Shown: one piece after another, positions 30,234 to 45,200 of the stretch | Numbering within the stretch: the first letter of the stretch is position 1 | How the letters are laid out: each line of letters begins with the position of its first letter | From: Branchinecta lynchi | Lineage: Eukaryota; Arthropoda; Branchiopoda; Anostraca; Branchinectidae | Assembly (NCBI GenBank): GCA_023053575.1 | Contig: JAKZAP010000018.1 | Coordinates: 8,122,001 to 8,186,000 of the forward strand | Length of the DNA stretch: 64,000 nt | Direction: 5' to 3' | Notes under the pieces: generated by a model | The model's input: only the letters and a program-made list of their open reading frames with translations | Told to the model about the DNA's origin: nothing | Databases searched by the model: none | Program-made: the position numbers and the translations under genes

Positions 30234-33200
30234 GTCAGTTTTGGCTATTCTCTTTACTGTTGCGTTGAAAGGTTGTCTTGCAAAAACATAATGTCAAGAT
30301 GCGATACGAATCTGCCTATGCCTTCCTCTATGACGGCGAGGAATAGGCTACTCTTAATGACTAACTCTTCGTGCCGATAAAGAATCGCTGTATGCCTAGC
30401 GAAGAACCAGAAACGTCACCACAACAAACGTTGTTGGTTGGTTAACGTAAAATTTGAGTCAGTTTTGAGGATTTGTTTTGGCTAACGTTTCTTGTTCTCC
30501 CTAGGATTACAGGCGGTTTCGGTCATATAGAGTATGTACGTGTCAGAGTACAGTAGAGGTATGCTTCTTTGAACGCGAGTTTACTTTGAAACAGTGCAGT
30601 TTTTGGCAAGGTAGTAACGTAAAAGTGACGTTTATTGATGACAATTTACAAGCTATAGTGCGAAGGAGTGTCACCAGCCATGCATTTTGTATGTACAGTC
30701 TACATTGGTGTTCTGTGCGAAAGCACTCAATTGTAACTTTTATTGGGAATACAGACACCGGCTCACTCCTTCCTTTAAGACCAAGATCCTAACCAAACTA
30801 CACCAAAGACACATGACCGACCTCCAAAGACACATGACGACCTAGTAGGCTACCCTGTAATAATTGTCTCAAGTTAGATTTGCTGTAGGCTATGCAGGAG
30901 ATTGAAGAATGAAACCAACTACTATAAGGTCGGAAGCCAAGCTGACCAAACCGTGATTTTCTAGTTTTTTTCTTAATCAGCTATGTAGTTATCCCTCTAA
31001 GATTAGGTGCGAGGGATAAATATAATTTCCGATATTTCGGTGGCACTTCCGGCAAACCATCTTCAAATTTCACGGCATATATTACGAGCCTGTACCTTAT
31101 AAGCTCCTCTTCACGCCTGCAGCTTCGGTTTGTCTGCGAAACGTCCCATTCGAAACCTCTCCTGGCGAAACGTCCCTATGGCAAGACGTCCCCAACCAAA
31201 ATGTCCCTATGTAAAACGTCCCTGTGAGTACCCAACCGAAACGTCCCCCTGTAAAACGTCCGTGACTAAAAACAAACAAACAAGGGAATCGCTGGTTTTA
31301 AGATTTCAAGGTCTGACCCCGTACACTTTTAAAGCGGATTCCTTTTCTGAAGTAAGATAAACATTCTGTAGTATGTAATTGTGTCGTTGTCTATTACATT
31401 TAATTGGTTTCTTTTATTGCTCTATCCAATTGACCTCGTTTTGCTCGATCTTACTTGAGAATTTGCCATATGATTAAACGATTTTTTTTTTTATGTTGAA
31501 TAATTTTTTTATTAATGTCATTGGTTATCATAGGACCGGTCTTGCCTAATTACTGCATCTAGTCCATAACAGTTCCATCCACTGTATTTACAAGATCTGT
31601 AATGCGCTTATGCCATTTTTACCCACCCTAACGGCACTACGCTCATTATTTGCACAAATTGCACCCTTCTATAGGACTCTTTTTGAGATGTTTTTTCATG
31701 AGGACGTTTCGCAGGTAATAGTGCGAACGCACGATCAGGATGTCCTGGCCGGATTTCCTGCACTTTCATCATCAAGTTGAAAAAGTTTCAACTTTTCCAT
31801 ATGGAAGTGATGATGGTGCCGAAAATCCGGGCAGGAATTCCAGACCGGAAGCTCCCGGTCCTGATCGTTTGTGAACTTTTTAAGCCTGCAGTCACCATGC
31901 AGGAGCAGTTGAATGAGCCGATGGTTGCGTTCCAGCCACCTACCAACCAACGAAAGGATAGACAGATTGAAACGACGGTGGTAGCTTTTAATGTACGTTG
32001 TATAAATTTGTATAAACTGTTTTGAATCTTGATGTCAATAATATTTGTATGACTTATATTACCAGTGAAAGGATGTACAGATTGGAATGACGGTGAGATT
32101 ATTTAGTAACTCAGCCCTTCATGGCTAGGGTCCTCGTCAGGTTGATGGAACAAATGAACCCAGCTACGATATAGAAAGTAGGGACTAACGCAATACGCAA
32201 ACGGAAAGATGCACCAGAACTCGAGGATTCGAAAAACTGGAAAGCTGCACCGTTTCTTTTCTCGTTTTAGTACTCTCTCAGTGGTACGTTGTAGGCAATC
32301 AACATCCTTAAAGAGTACTAAAACGAAGAAAAAAATGACGAGCTCTGTTTAGTACTCTATGAGGAGTCGGCAACTTGCAAGTTTAAAGTTCATCACTTCT
32401 TTCTTCGTTTTAGCGTCCTCTTAGGGGTAAGAATTAACATAGTTAAGAGTATTAAAACAAGGGAAGAAATGGCGAAGTTCAAATATGTAAGTTGCCATCC
32501 CCTCAGAGGATACTAAGCAGTGGAAAGGCACGGTGCAGATTTCCAGTTTTTGGAACCCTCGAGTTCTGGCGCATCTTTCCTCGTTTTATTTATTTATTTA
32601 TTTCCCTCAGAACTGAGGAATCCAAATAATGTATAAAACAGAACTATGCCTAAACCATCTGGTCCATCGAACGACACATAAATACTACAAAAGATACACA
32701 AAGCTTTGACAACTAAATTACAATTATTTACGCACTACATTATTCACTTGTTAAGAAATGGGTACAGGTTGTGGGTTTGGAAGGCTACCGAAGCTTTTTT
32801 GTAAAAGTTAGTCATCTTTTCCTTCAAAATTAAAACTGGGTCTTTCACTTTAAAATTAGAAACCAACTGCGAATTGCTGAAAGAAATGGGGAACCCAAGA
32901 AGAAATTTGGAAAATTTGAAATATGATATTTCAAATTTAAATAGTTTGCCCCTCCTGGTTTTGGTATGCTTGCCTGGTTTTAGCTCGTGCACTTCCCTTT
33001 CCTGCTTTTAGTCTACCCGAACGACTCACTAGTATTGGGTTTGTTCCAACTTTCTATATCACGGGGGTTCGTCCGCTAAGACCGAGGTTCGTTTTCCTAC
33101 CTCAAGCCTGACGAGGACCCTTGCTAAGAAGGGACGAGTTACCACCGTCATTCTAATCTTTCCTCATGTTAGATTGCCCGTCTTGGTTTCAGTATGCTTG

Positions 33201-36200
33201 CATGGTTTTCTCTTGCACCACGCCTTTCCTTTCTTCCTTTAGTCGACGGCTTTATTCCGTCAGTTTTCTATTACGAAAGAAACTAAATAGAAATCCTGCC
33301 TATCCGCAACGGCAGTCCTTATCTAACACTCATTATTTTTTTTCCAGCACTCGTTGTTCGCTACCTTACCAAACGGTTCATTGTTGAGTACAAATCGGGA
33401 GTAGGTAAGTAAGTTAAAGCCATTAATCCAAGACTCTCAGCCTGAAAAACCCTTACCACCTTAATTATATTTAGTATTACTTTTATTAACCGCCCCGTCA
33501 TAATGTACAAGTACACACAAAATGGGGTAGGAAAAATAAGGGGAAAAGAAAACAGTAGACAATATACACCACTACATATCTGCAACAAATTTCTTCTATT
33601 ATCTCAGTAATCTGTACATATCACTTGTCGGGTCGAGGTCCTGCCTGTACCGAAGTAAACGTTTCTGCAGAGCGAACACAGGCTGGGCTAATGCTTCCTC
33701 GGTTCACTGCTTTACCTATACCTTAATCCCAGAGTGCACCCAACCAGTCCATTAACCCCCCCCCCCCCGTGTAGAATTCACCATCGTCCCTGGTAATTTA
33801 TTATAATTTATTAAAAAAATTATAATTCCGGAATGTTTGAAGTAAATCGCCCGTAATCCGGCCAAAACCGTAAAATTTGTTAAAATTGAAGTTTCATCTG
33901 AAGTTGATTAGAGGTAAAGAGATATGCTGAGTTCGTGTTTGAGCTTTAGTTTTTGACGGACAATTCACCTTCAATCCGGCCGAAACCGGAAATTTGGCAG
34001 AAGTAAGGCAGGAAGTTTTGGTCAGTTTCGTCAAAGTAGATATGACGTATATGAGTAAACACACATGCTGAGTCCATATCTGAACTTGTTTTTTTTTCAG
34101 ATGTTAGTATTGACCTTAATCTGTTTCTAGATCTTAGTAATACAAATATTCAAGGAGTCCGACGAAGAACGGACCCAGTCTGGATCAAATATTACATTTG
34201 TGGGATCCCGTCGAAACCTTTGGTCTTGTTAGTGAATAGAGGACTGATTTCCGCCGATAATTCAGAGGCCCGTAATACATACCTATAGAATGCCCTGCTC
34301 TGCTGCTAGTTCTTTTGCACTCTTCTCTTTGTTTTATCGGCGGGACGGTCAGGGGACATAAGAGAGATGGAACTCTGCTCGTTTCGACGAACTTTTTTTT
34401 TATTTTCATAACGGCATCTAGCAGGGGCGTCCCGAGCCTATCTTCATTGGGGGTGGGGGGGGGGCGTACCTGGGTAAAATTGACCGAATCGGTACCTGGT
34501 TTTTACTGAATTTGTTAAAAAAAAAAATGTAAAAACACCGCGAATTGCCTTCATGAAGCTACAACGTAAAAAATTGCAGCGTATATACAAACACGTCTAA
34601 AGAGAAAAAATGGCACGTTTTCACGCTTTGCGGCTTCTGTTTTTTTTTTCCATGGATAGGCTACGCCGTCTCTAGGCTTTTGCCTTTGGAAGACCTTTCC
34701 TGTTTTGCCAGCAGGACTGGAAATAATCGCAAACAGCGGTGTTGCTGCATAGCGACAACGTCGCTAACGGCTGTGTCCATGATTAATTAAGGCGCCGCAG
34801 GCGACATTTTTTTAATCCACCTTGTTTTTTCTGGCAACATTTAACAACGTCCCATGCAAATTCTAGCTTTTAACATAGTTTAAGCCCCCCAAAATTAGAA
34901 GCCTCAAACGCCAACTAAATGAGGCAACCTTTGTCTAACTAAGGAAGGTGCCGCAGGCGAAATTTTGTGGAAAAACTGATGATAGAAGTACCTTTCTGCG
35001 AACCCAAGATTACCTATTCAACCCAAAGTTGCCTGGCAACGAAAGGGGCGATCCAGTGGATACAAAGTACATGTGTTCGGAGTTTACAGCAAACAAAAGT
35101 AGGCTAGTTTTCACGTCAAGAAACGTGCTTATTCCTGAAGTACTGCAATCCTAAGAAGTAAAAAAAGGAACATCGACCAGCTGAAGCTAGCGTAAATGGT
35201 AAAGAACGAGAGCTAAATAAATACCACTTAAATTACCGATCTCATTAACTGGGTTGAAGCAAATAATGAATTCGTAGTATACCGATTAGTTAACTAAAGA
35301 ATAAGCAACAGATCGAGAGCGGTATTACAACCGCATATCGCAATGGAAAAAAACTCTTGTTAGAACCACCTTAAACAACCGAATTTGGCAAGTCTAGTAA
35401 TAGACTGGACTAAAGAAAAATCCGGTGAATTACCGTATTCGGTGACGAATCAGAACCAAATGAATCTCACCGAATTTAATTATGAAATGGACTGACCGAA
35501 TGCGACCGAATTACCGAATTCGGTAGGGAATGAGACCAAATAAACATAAATCACCGAAGTCACGCAGGGACTTCGCCGCAGTCGGTCCGACTGCGGCGAA
35601 ATCGATGCGGACTTAACAAAAGTTGGGTGGATATTCGTATTCGGTTACGGATCAGAACCAAATGAACTGACCGAATGCGACCGAATTACCGACTTGAATG
35701 AATCATCGAATTCGGTCACGAATCAGAACCAAATGAATCTGACTTATGACCGAATTATGAAATTGACTGACCGAATGCGACGGAACACATCCGGACTTGA
35801 GAAAAGTCCGGTGAATTACCCAATTCGCTAAAGAATGACACCAAATAAACAGGTTAAATCACCGAATTTACGAAGAGACAGACCGAATGCGGTGAAAGTT
35901 GGATGAATTAGCAAATTCGTTAAAGAAAGGGGAACCAACCAATTTCGAAATTCGGAGACAAATGATTTTATGAAAAGGCCATCACGGCTTCGCCGCGATG
36001 ACCATTTTGACCGAATGTTTCGCCTTTGGCTAAAATTCGACCGAATGCCCAAAACGTAGGGGGGGAGGCTGCGCCCTTCCCCCTCGGGACGCCCCTAGCA
36101 ACTAGGTGAACGAACAAGGTCAAGGACATGGTCTTAGAATGTTGCCAGCATACCTCTACGCTATTTACGTCGTTCCGCGGACGAGGTCGCGAAAGAGTTG

Positions 36201-39200
36201 GCATAGAAGTTTGGTCAAGTGAGCGACGCAGCTAAAGTCCTGGTCTGAGCCCCAAATTCGCCAGCGAATCCCGAAGATCGGTGGAGGAATCGCTCGTGAC
36301 AGCGACAGAATCGAGTTTCTTAAACTCAGTTTTAAACTCGCAGCTAGAGCACTTACGGTCTGGAGCCCAAATTTGCCGGCGAACACGGAAGATCGGTTGC
36401 GGAACCGCTCCCGGAAGCGACTTTCTAAAGGCAGCTTACAAATTCTAGAGAGTTCTTCTAATCCCGAGTGTTTTGCCAATTCTGTCCAGATTCCCATTCC
36501 GGGGGATTAGTCTGATTAGTTTGACCGGTATTAGTCTGTCACAGGTTTGTGCAGATTGTGGGAATAATTTACGACCTCCTTATATCGCCGGCTTGTTTGA
36601 AGAATGAGTAGTCCTGCCACTCTGATCATAGTTGTGAATCTAGGATTCCTAATATTTCCCCCTAGGATCCCCTTAATACTGTGGTCATTAGCCAGAGCAA
36701 TAAGAATCCTTGGTGACCTAGTTAATGCTCCTTCCAACTAGACAAAAGGGAGGCCTGTTTGAGAGATCAGTAAGAGCCAACAGACATTTCTAGATTTATA
36801 GGGCATAAATATTCCTTCAGCCCAAGCTGACTGCAAATCACATTTGATGGTGGAAAACGGATACGTCAGCTGAATTTTATTGGAGCTATATTTCGGCCCT
36901 TCTTGGCAAGGGTCCTCTTCAGGCTAAAAACCGCTCAAGTTGGAAAAATTAACTTTTGGGAAACAAACAGAAGGGCCGAAATATAGCTCCAATAAAATTC
37001 AGCTGACGCATCCGTTTTTCCACCATCAAATATTATAGGGCATAATCAAGGCTGTATCAAGGGGGGGTAGGGGGTTGACCCCCCCCCCCCTTCGAAACAT
37101 ATAAAATAATCATTTTATTGGTTTTTCCTCTGATCTATGTCTTTTTGTAGTTTTTTGTCCGACCCGCAGCCCCCCCCCCACACCGAAAGACAGCCCCACC
37201 CCACCCCCCGAAATAAATTCCTAGATACGGGCCTGGGCATAATGTTGTTGTTTAATTTAAAGTAAAATTACTAGCAAGCATTACACGTCCGATTTTTATT
37301 CTGTGCTTGTGTAATTTGTTTGAGCCTGTAGTTCCAATGCCATTGAGAGTGAGATTAGAATGTCTACTTCGGTGACAACATCTCCCGACCTACCTCTGAT
37401 TTAGTTGGAGTTTACCCTATGTCGACAGGTTCGTCATCACTCCTTTAAACCAAGTGACAGAGGTTTTTTTGCCTGATCATTTGGGAATCATTAGGACCGG
37501 TCAAACCTTCAGAGAAATACTCGAAAAAAGTAGACTACGTGAAGTCCTGTGCCAGCAATGTGTTTTTGTTAGACATCCAGATGAATTGGGGTTGGAGCAT
37601 CGGTCCGAGGCCGACATTTGGTTGTCAATCAGGCATAATTCGCTGAGTTGTTTGGATAGTCGTCAGAGGCAGCATGCATGGGGGGGGGGGGAGGCTAGTT
37701 TTGAGAATTTCTGAGGGGCACAGCATCTTCCATATCGGTTCTATTTTTTTCTCCTAATAGGCTTGAAAATGCAGTAGAATCCAAGCAATGACGATATTCG
37801 AAAACTACTTTAGATAATAGTCATGGGATTGGGGTCGAAAAATCCCCCCCCCCTCCAAGGTTTACCGAATTGGCGCCTCTGATCTAGTCCATATAGGCCT
37901 CAGTCGATGCTGGTGGACCGAGAGACAATTTGGTAGGAAAAGTTTGGGGCGGAATTTGAAGGAAAAACTCGGGATGCCAGGTCTGCATTTTTTTTTTGTC
38001 CTGGGGGGCTCCCTGGCACCCTTGGACTCGAATGGGCTAACAGGTTCAGGTTTCACTTATTAGCCTATTATCAAAGAAAAAAATTCAGTTATTTGCCCGG
38101 CGGAAATACAACTTGGAAAGTGGTGACAGGCACGTAGGCTGATCCACCATTTTATTTTATTCTTGAGATTTCATGGTATGAAAGCGAAATGACATACAGA
38201 CATTCTCTTTGGATCGGGCTGTCAGTACCTCCAGAAGAACGGTCTGTCACATCTAACGGACCGTAAGCGAAACTGTCTCGGACCTGTCTCAGATCTCGAT
38301 CAGGTTGCCATCGCACTAAGTTGTAAAAGAGTAGTGTAGGCTAATGTAGCGATTCGTTAATGGGCTTCGGCTAGGGAAAACTTGACTGAAATAATGCACT
38401 CCTGGCAGCAGGCCCGTATCCATGAATTTTTTGTGTGGGGGGGGGGGGGTAGATTGCCTTTCAGTTTTTTTTTGTGCCTGCGGGTCGGACAAAAAAGTAA
38501 AAAAAGACATAGATCAGAGGGAAAATCCCTGCCTGCCAGCATCCATGTCAACGGACTTAATGATTTGGTTCAGCATTTATTTTGCCGTAAAAGTTTCCGG
38601 TATGTTTTTTTTTCGGCGACCATTTGTGACAACTTTTGTCAAGGGGCTAAGTATTCAGATATAGTTATCAATGACTCTAATAGTGGGGGGGGGAGGGGTC
38701 GATGCCTGGTTGAGGCTGACACGTGATACATATAGTGGAAACAAAAATATATGTATAACAAGAGCTACGAGCTCATATGGCACTTGTTACGAGTAGGCAC
38801 GGCTCGGTTATGTCAGTGATGTATCTAGTGTTTGCTAGGTGTCTTCCTACCAAATTTCATCTCGATCCCTCCACTCATAGCGTTTTCGAACATTTCCGGT
38901 TGCCCCTTCCAGCTCCCCCCAAAAGTCACCGAATCCGGTCCGGATTTTAAGTGGGTCGTCTGAGGCATGAGATCTTTCCAAATATCAAGTTTCAGCGAGA
39001 TCCGGTCACCCGTTCAAAAGTTATAAATACCTCAAGATTCCGAATTCGCCCTCCCTCCACTCCCCCCACAGTGCCCGAATCGGCTCGGTCATGTCAATGA
39101 TGTATCTAGTGTTTGCTAGGTGTCTTCCCACCAAATTTCATCTCGATCCCTCCACTCATAGCGTTTCCCAAGATTTCTGGTGCCCCCTCCAGACCCCCCC

Positions 39201-42200
39201 CCAAAAGTCACTGGATCCGTCCCGGATTTTAAGTGGGTTGTCTGAGGCATGAGGTCTTTCCAAATATCAAGTTTCATCGAGATCCGATCACCCGTTCAAA
39301 AGTTATAAATACCTCAAGGTTCCGGATTCCCCCTCCCTCCACTCCCCCCACGGTGCTCGGATGGGGGAAGTGACTATTTCCAACTTAATCATTTGGGGTC
39401 CCTGATACGCCTGCCAAGTTTTATCGTCCTAGCTTATGTGGAAGTGCCCGAACTAGCAAACCCTGGACAGACCGACAGACCGACGGACGGACAGAAATTG
39501 TGATCGCTATATGGCACTTGGCCGAAGGGCAAGTGCCATAAAAAGGGCAACCGAGGCTGGTTCAGAGTACGAAAGTAGGAATTTGCCAATTCGTCGGTTT
39601 GTTCTGATCATTTGTAAGCAAAACCCTTGAGACAAGAATGATCACGGGCCCTTGAAAATCACGAAAAAAAAGTCTTTAGTAAAAACTATTTTATTTTACA
39701 CTTGGCTGTAAGAGAGCTAGAATTCATCCGTGATAAAAACTCCTGAGGTAAAAACGATAATGGGCCCTTGGGGATCATTAATACGTGTCGTTTTGTCAAA
39801 AGTTTTTTTCTCCCCCCTTTCCGGTTAAGATGCGCGCTTTAAAGGAACAGAAAACTTGACTCAAACTTGACTCGGGGAGCTAGCTGACATATCAGGAATG
39901 TACCCTGAATCGATATTGAGAGTAAGAAAAATTCTCGCTACGACCATTGCAGTTTCCGGACAGTTTCCGAGAATTCGACTTTTGAGTTAGTAGAAAAAAA
40001 AGAGCTACGAGCTCATATGGCACTTGTACGAGTAGGCTGTACAAGAAAGTAGATGAGAACGTCACAAAATACACCCGCCATCCAAAAAGGCGGTTCGGAA
40101 ATAGAAATAGGATATTTAGTTTCACTCATTTCTGAGCAGTTCCGGCATCGTCTCGATTGTCTGTAGCAAATGCACATGACAGTTCAAACTTTCATCCCAA
40201 TAAATCCATTTGTTTGATCCCTAGACGTGCTACACGATTTCCGGTACTCACTCTATTTCCACCTACCGTGGCCGAATCTGGTTCGGAATAAAAAAAAATC
40301 GACCACCTAAAGCATCTTCATTTATACCATCTACCAAGTTTCACTCGAATCTGAGCATTTTTGGAAAGTTCCGGTACCCCCCCCCCCCCCCTCCCACCAA
40401 CGTTGTCGGAGCCGGTTCGGGCCCAATCTCTTAATTCCCTCATCAAGTTTGACTGAAATTGAAGCATAGCCTATCTGCAAGTTTCCAGTACCCCCCCCCC
40501 CTACCTTGGCCGAATCCGGCCCGAACGCCAAATAACAAATCTAGGCCGCATAAGCTCGGCACTGTCGAATTGCATCTCATTCGGTCCATCCGTTTGGTTT
40601 TTGTGCATGTCAAAAGTCCCCCCACCCCAAATTCCCCTAATCGTGGTTGCATATGGTTCGAACGCATGTTTTACATGTCGAGGCCATCGATTCGTATCAC
40701 CCATGAAGTTTCACTCGAATCAGACCAGTCGTTCGCAATTTATAGAAGTCAATTTCCATATTTCTCTTCTCTTGCTCCCCCAAAAATGCTCGGATCTAGG
40801 AACGGAAGTTTATGGGGGTATGTTGTGTCAGGTTTTTAAGTCAAGATAATTCGGGTCGCTATTATGCCTGCAAAGTTTCGTTGTCGTTTTACATCTGGAA
40901 CTATTCTAACTCACGACTACCGGAATTCCAAGAAACCCCCTCCAACTCCCCCCACAGAGCCCCGAAACCATCTGGCTCCGTCAATTTCATCTAGGCCTAA
41001 TGCTTGTTCCATCCATTAAGTTTCGTCCCAATCCCTCTGCTTTTAGAGTTTCTTGAGTTCCCCCCCCCCCCCCCCATCCCCACAGGTATCGGACCCGACC
41101 CGGACGTGACACTGAACGTCCGAGGCGATAGCTCACCAAACAAGTTTCATTCAAATCCGATCACCCGTTCAAAAGTTATGCACACCACTAGATTCCGGAC
41201 TCCCCATCCACCCACTCCCCCCACGATGGTCGGGTCGGGGAAACGGCTGTTCTCAAGTCAATCTGTTCGGATCCCTGACATACCTGCCAAGTTTCATCGC
41301 CCTAGGACATCAGGAAGTATGCCGAACTCGCGGGATCGCTAGAAATCCGGACCAACTCCCCCACAGTGCCCTGATCCGGTCCGGTTATGTCAATGACGTG
41401 TCTAGGACCTGTGCTTGTTTTTCCCACCAAGTTTCATCCCGATCCCTCCACTTTAAGCGTTTATCAAAATTTCCGGTTCCCTCCTCCAACTCCCCCCAGT
41501 GTCATCGGATCCGGCCCGGATTTAAAGTGAGGTGTCTGAGACACGAGGTCATCCTAAATATCAATTTTCATCAAGATCCGATCACCCGTTCGCAAGCTAA
41601 AAATACCTCAAATTTCGGCTTCACCCTCCCTCCACTCCCCCCCCCAGATGGTCGAATCGGGGAATTGATGATTTCCTATTTAAGCTGGTCGGGTCCCAGA
41701 CATGCCTGTCAATTTCCATCGTCCCAGCACATCAGGAAGCACGGAACTCGCGGGATCACTACAAATTCGGACTTCTCCCCCCCCCCAACTCCCCCAAAGT
41801 GAGCGGATCCGTTCCGGTTATATCAGTCACGTATCTAGGACTTTTGCTTGTACTTTGCACCAAGTTTCATTCGGATCCCTCCACTCTAAGTGTTTTCCAA
41901 GATTTCCGGTTTCCCCCTCTAACTCCCCCCAGTGTCACCGGATCCGGTCTGGATTTAAAATGGAGGGTCTGAGACACGAAGTCCTTCCATGTATTAAGTT
42001 TCATTAAGATCCGATCACCCGTTCGTAAGCTAAAAATATGTCATTTTTCCTATTTTTTCCGGATTCCCCCTCCCTCCACTCCCCTCCAGATGGTCGGATC
42101 GAGGAAGCGACAATTTCTAATTTAATCTGGTCCAGTTCCTGATATGCTTGCCAAGTTTCATCGTCCTAGCTTATCTGGAAGTGCCCGAACTAGCAAAACC

Positions 42201-45200
42201 GGGACCGACAGACCGACTGACGGACAGAAATTACAATCGCTATATGGCACTTGAGTAAGCTCAAGTGCCATAAAAACCATCACACGGTTCAATGTTAGGT
42301 GACGTTCAAATAAGCATTCCTCTACTGTACTGGAATCTGGAATGATCGGTCAAAGAGCGATCGGTCAAAGTAGCAAAACTTTCAGATATTTTTTGTTGGT
42401 CCAGCTGAGACCTCAGCAAAATAGTAAGCGTCAATATTGCGTGTACAGCTGTCCCACTGATTAGTCTAGTCTTCTTTTTCGGTCCAGGCATGACAGATAT
42501 TCACTCACAAGAAGTAAATCTTTGTATCCTGTCTTCGCATAGTTGTATAAAGACGTCGCGTCATCAAAGCATGCAAGATGATAGAATTCCAAACATACAG
42601 TCCAATCTGAAAAGTTTCAGAGGAGTATTCGAGCAACACAAATACTTAGAAAGCCGCAGTTGACAAGGGGAGATTACTTATCCTGTAATGCTTCATTCGC
42701 ATTAGGACTGGGTCTCACTTCATTTCTCGATAAGGTCTTTGTGAGTAGTAGTAAATATCCCGATTTCTGTGTCCGTTAAAGGACCGGTCTTGCCTATAAC
42801 AATAACGCAACCTACTTCCATAATCACTCCATATATTTCTAAGCCCGGAGATCCCAATTTCGTACGGTAGATTCTAACCCCCTCTAACAAAACCACACCT
42901 ATTATCTCACTTGCCATGTTTTGCTACCTTCGATGTCTATCACGCTGTCGACGGTTGTCTGCGAGAAGTTTTCCTTCAGAAAAAACGGTTATGTAAATTG
43001 TTTCCCTGTTTTTGCTACAAGTCAACGGGTCTCGCAAAAGGTTTAAAACAGCCAAAGCAGTGGGTTATTGGTTGAAAGCACAGCCTAGTTTAAAGTATTG
43101 AAATATTTTAAAATACTGTAAGTTGAAGAGCAAATAGTGCGAGGGGTCCTTTAAAGTTCAATGGGCACATCAAACTGCCCCAATCCCACTCTGAAACAGC
43201 CTAGGAACAATGCTTACCCCCTAGATCAGCAGCTTTTTCAATAGTTCCTCTCTGTGATACTGCAAAGCGTAATTTTTTGGGCCAGTACATGCTCATTTTA
43301 CTAGCTTGGTCAAAGATAAAAGTGATATTTCTTATAATACTTAGTAGATCTTTATTTTATGCATAAATCAGCTTGTATAATTCAGATTTGAATAGGTTAT
43401 TTGTTTTTGAATGATTCTGTAGCTATGTTATTTTTTATAAGCTTATTGCATATTCTGGTACACTTTATAAGGCAAGCCAATCAAGCTCATAACACTATTC
43501 CACACAGAAGAACTATTAATATACACTTTAAGTCATGGAACTTCTGATGAAACACTAGAACAATCAGGTAAACTGCATCTGCGGCTTGACTTTGGTGACA
43601 TCTAAAATATATCCTCTTCTATAAAGCATTGCTGGGAGTTTTTGAATTTCCTGCCACGGTATCCCAGCTCCTAAGATTTGGATCGCCGAAATGCCAGAGA
43701 GGTAAAGACAAGGGATAACAAGAAAACGGCCGATTTTCGTAGCGTCTTCTAAGGAAGTCGGAAATGTTTATTTGTGAAGCGTTTAATACAAAGTAAAGCA
43801 TCAGAAGTGCCCATTGTGCTTTAAGCTTCTCCCCTGTTTTGACGACAAGCTATAGACAGCTACGGTTTGGAGGCTAGGAGTGGATAATTTAATTAGATGG
43901 AATGGATTGTTGTTATATCTAAATTGTGGGAACGAGAGAAAAGACTGGCTGAAATCTTACAACCCTTTCCAGTTGCCCGAACCGCGATAGCCACGTCGTA
44001 ATATTATGACGCGGGAAGCTGACAAAAGTTCACCCATTGGTCATGATGGGTGGAGGGTGGAGCAAATGAATCTGGTTATTTTATTTAGAAATTTTCTAAG
44101 AGCTACGGTATGTAATTTTGACCTGTCTTTTGTTTATGTAGTTTATTTATGAACCTGATTATTTTACTTAGAAATGTTAATGTTATTAGATAAGTAATAC
44201 TGACCTGTCGAGTTGATTGATAGTGCTTGGAGTGTCATTATTTGAATTGACATATCCAAGCTATTTTTATTTATTTAAAGATATTACGGATTAAACCATC
44301 ATTTTTCATTTATTTATTATTTAAATTCGCCACATTCCAGTTTAGCACTACAAGGGGACTACTTTCTGTTAATCCCTATTGTTTCATGACCAACACTTGT
44401 CAGAGACATAGAAAGAAGTCGGATCCGCTTCCTTTACCGAAACACATTCAGATTTTTTTTTATCTGTTTTGCTATGTCTGTTACTAGTGTTGATAGGGAG
44501 GAATTGAGGGATTAACTAGTCTGATTCGAAATGCTAAATGGCAAATCGTCGGTCAAGCACCAAGCTAAGGAGGTGAACGAACAAGAGCTGTCAGCTCATA
44601 TGGCACTTACATGGGTTAAGATGTATTGATTGATCAAAAGTAAGCTTCGACTTTGCGGTTGAGATGCGCACTCTAAGGAAGCTAGAACTTCATTTGTAAG
44701 CAAAACCCTTGAGGCAAAAATGATAATGGGCTGATGGGCATCATGAAAATGGATATAGTGCTTAAAAGTATTTTTCTTACTTTGCTGTCAAGATTGGTAC
44801 GTTAAAGAATAATCGGATTTGGGAAGCAGCGATTTCTAAGCAAATCTTGTTGAATATCTAATATTCCAGCGAAGTTTCATCGTCCTAACACTTTTGGAAG
44901 AACCTTAACTCGCGATCACCGGAATCCCAGATTCCCCCCCCCCCTCCCCCTCCAACTCCACCCACAATACCCGGAGCTAATCTGGTTATATAAATGATTT
45001 ATCCAGAGCATATCTTTGTTGTTCCCACAAAGTTTGATCCCGATCACACCAGTCTAAGCGGGTCAAGTATCCCCCCCCCCCAATAGTGGTCGGATTCGGT
45101 CCGGAAATGAAAAATATCACCAGAGAGTAATGCCCTCTGTTCAATTATTAAATTTCACTCGAATCCAGTCACCCGTTCCAAAGTTACTAATGACTCAATA

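Noticed and set aside
40459..42007. Open frames of 80-134 codons rich in Pro and Ser
   Set aside because: They arise from C-rich repeat units of the hairpin-ended element; no domain, and the other strand is also open.
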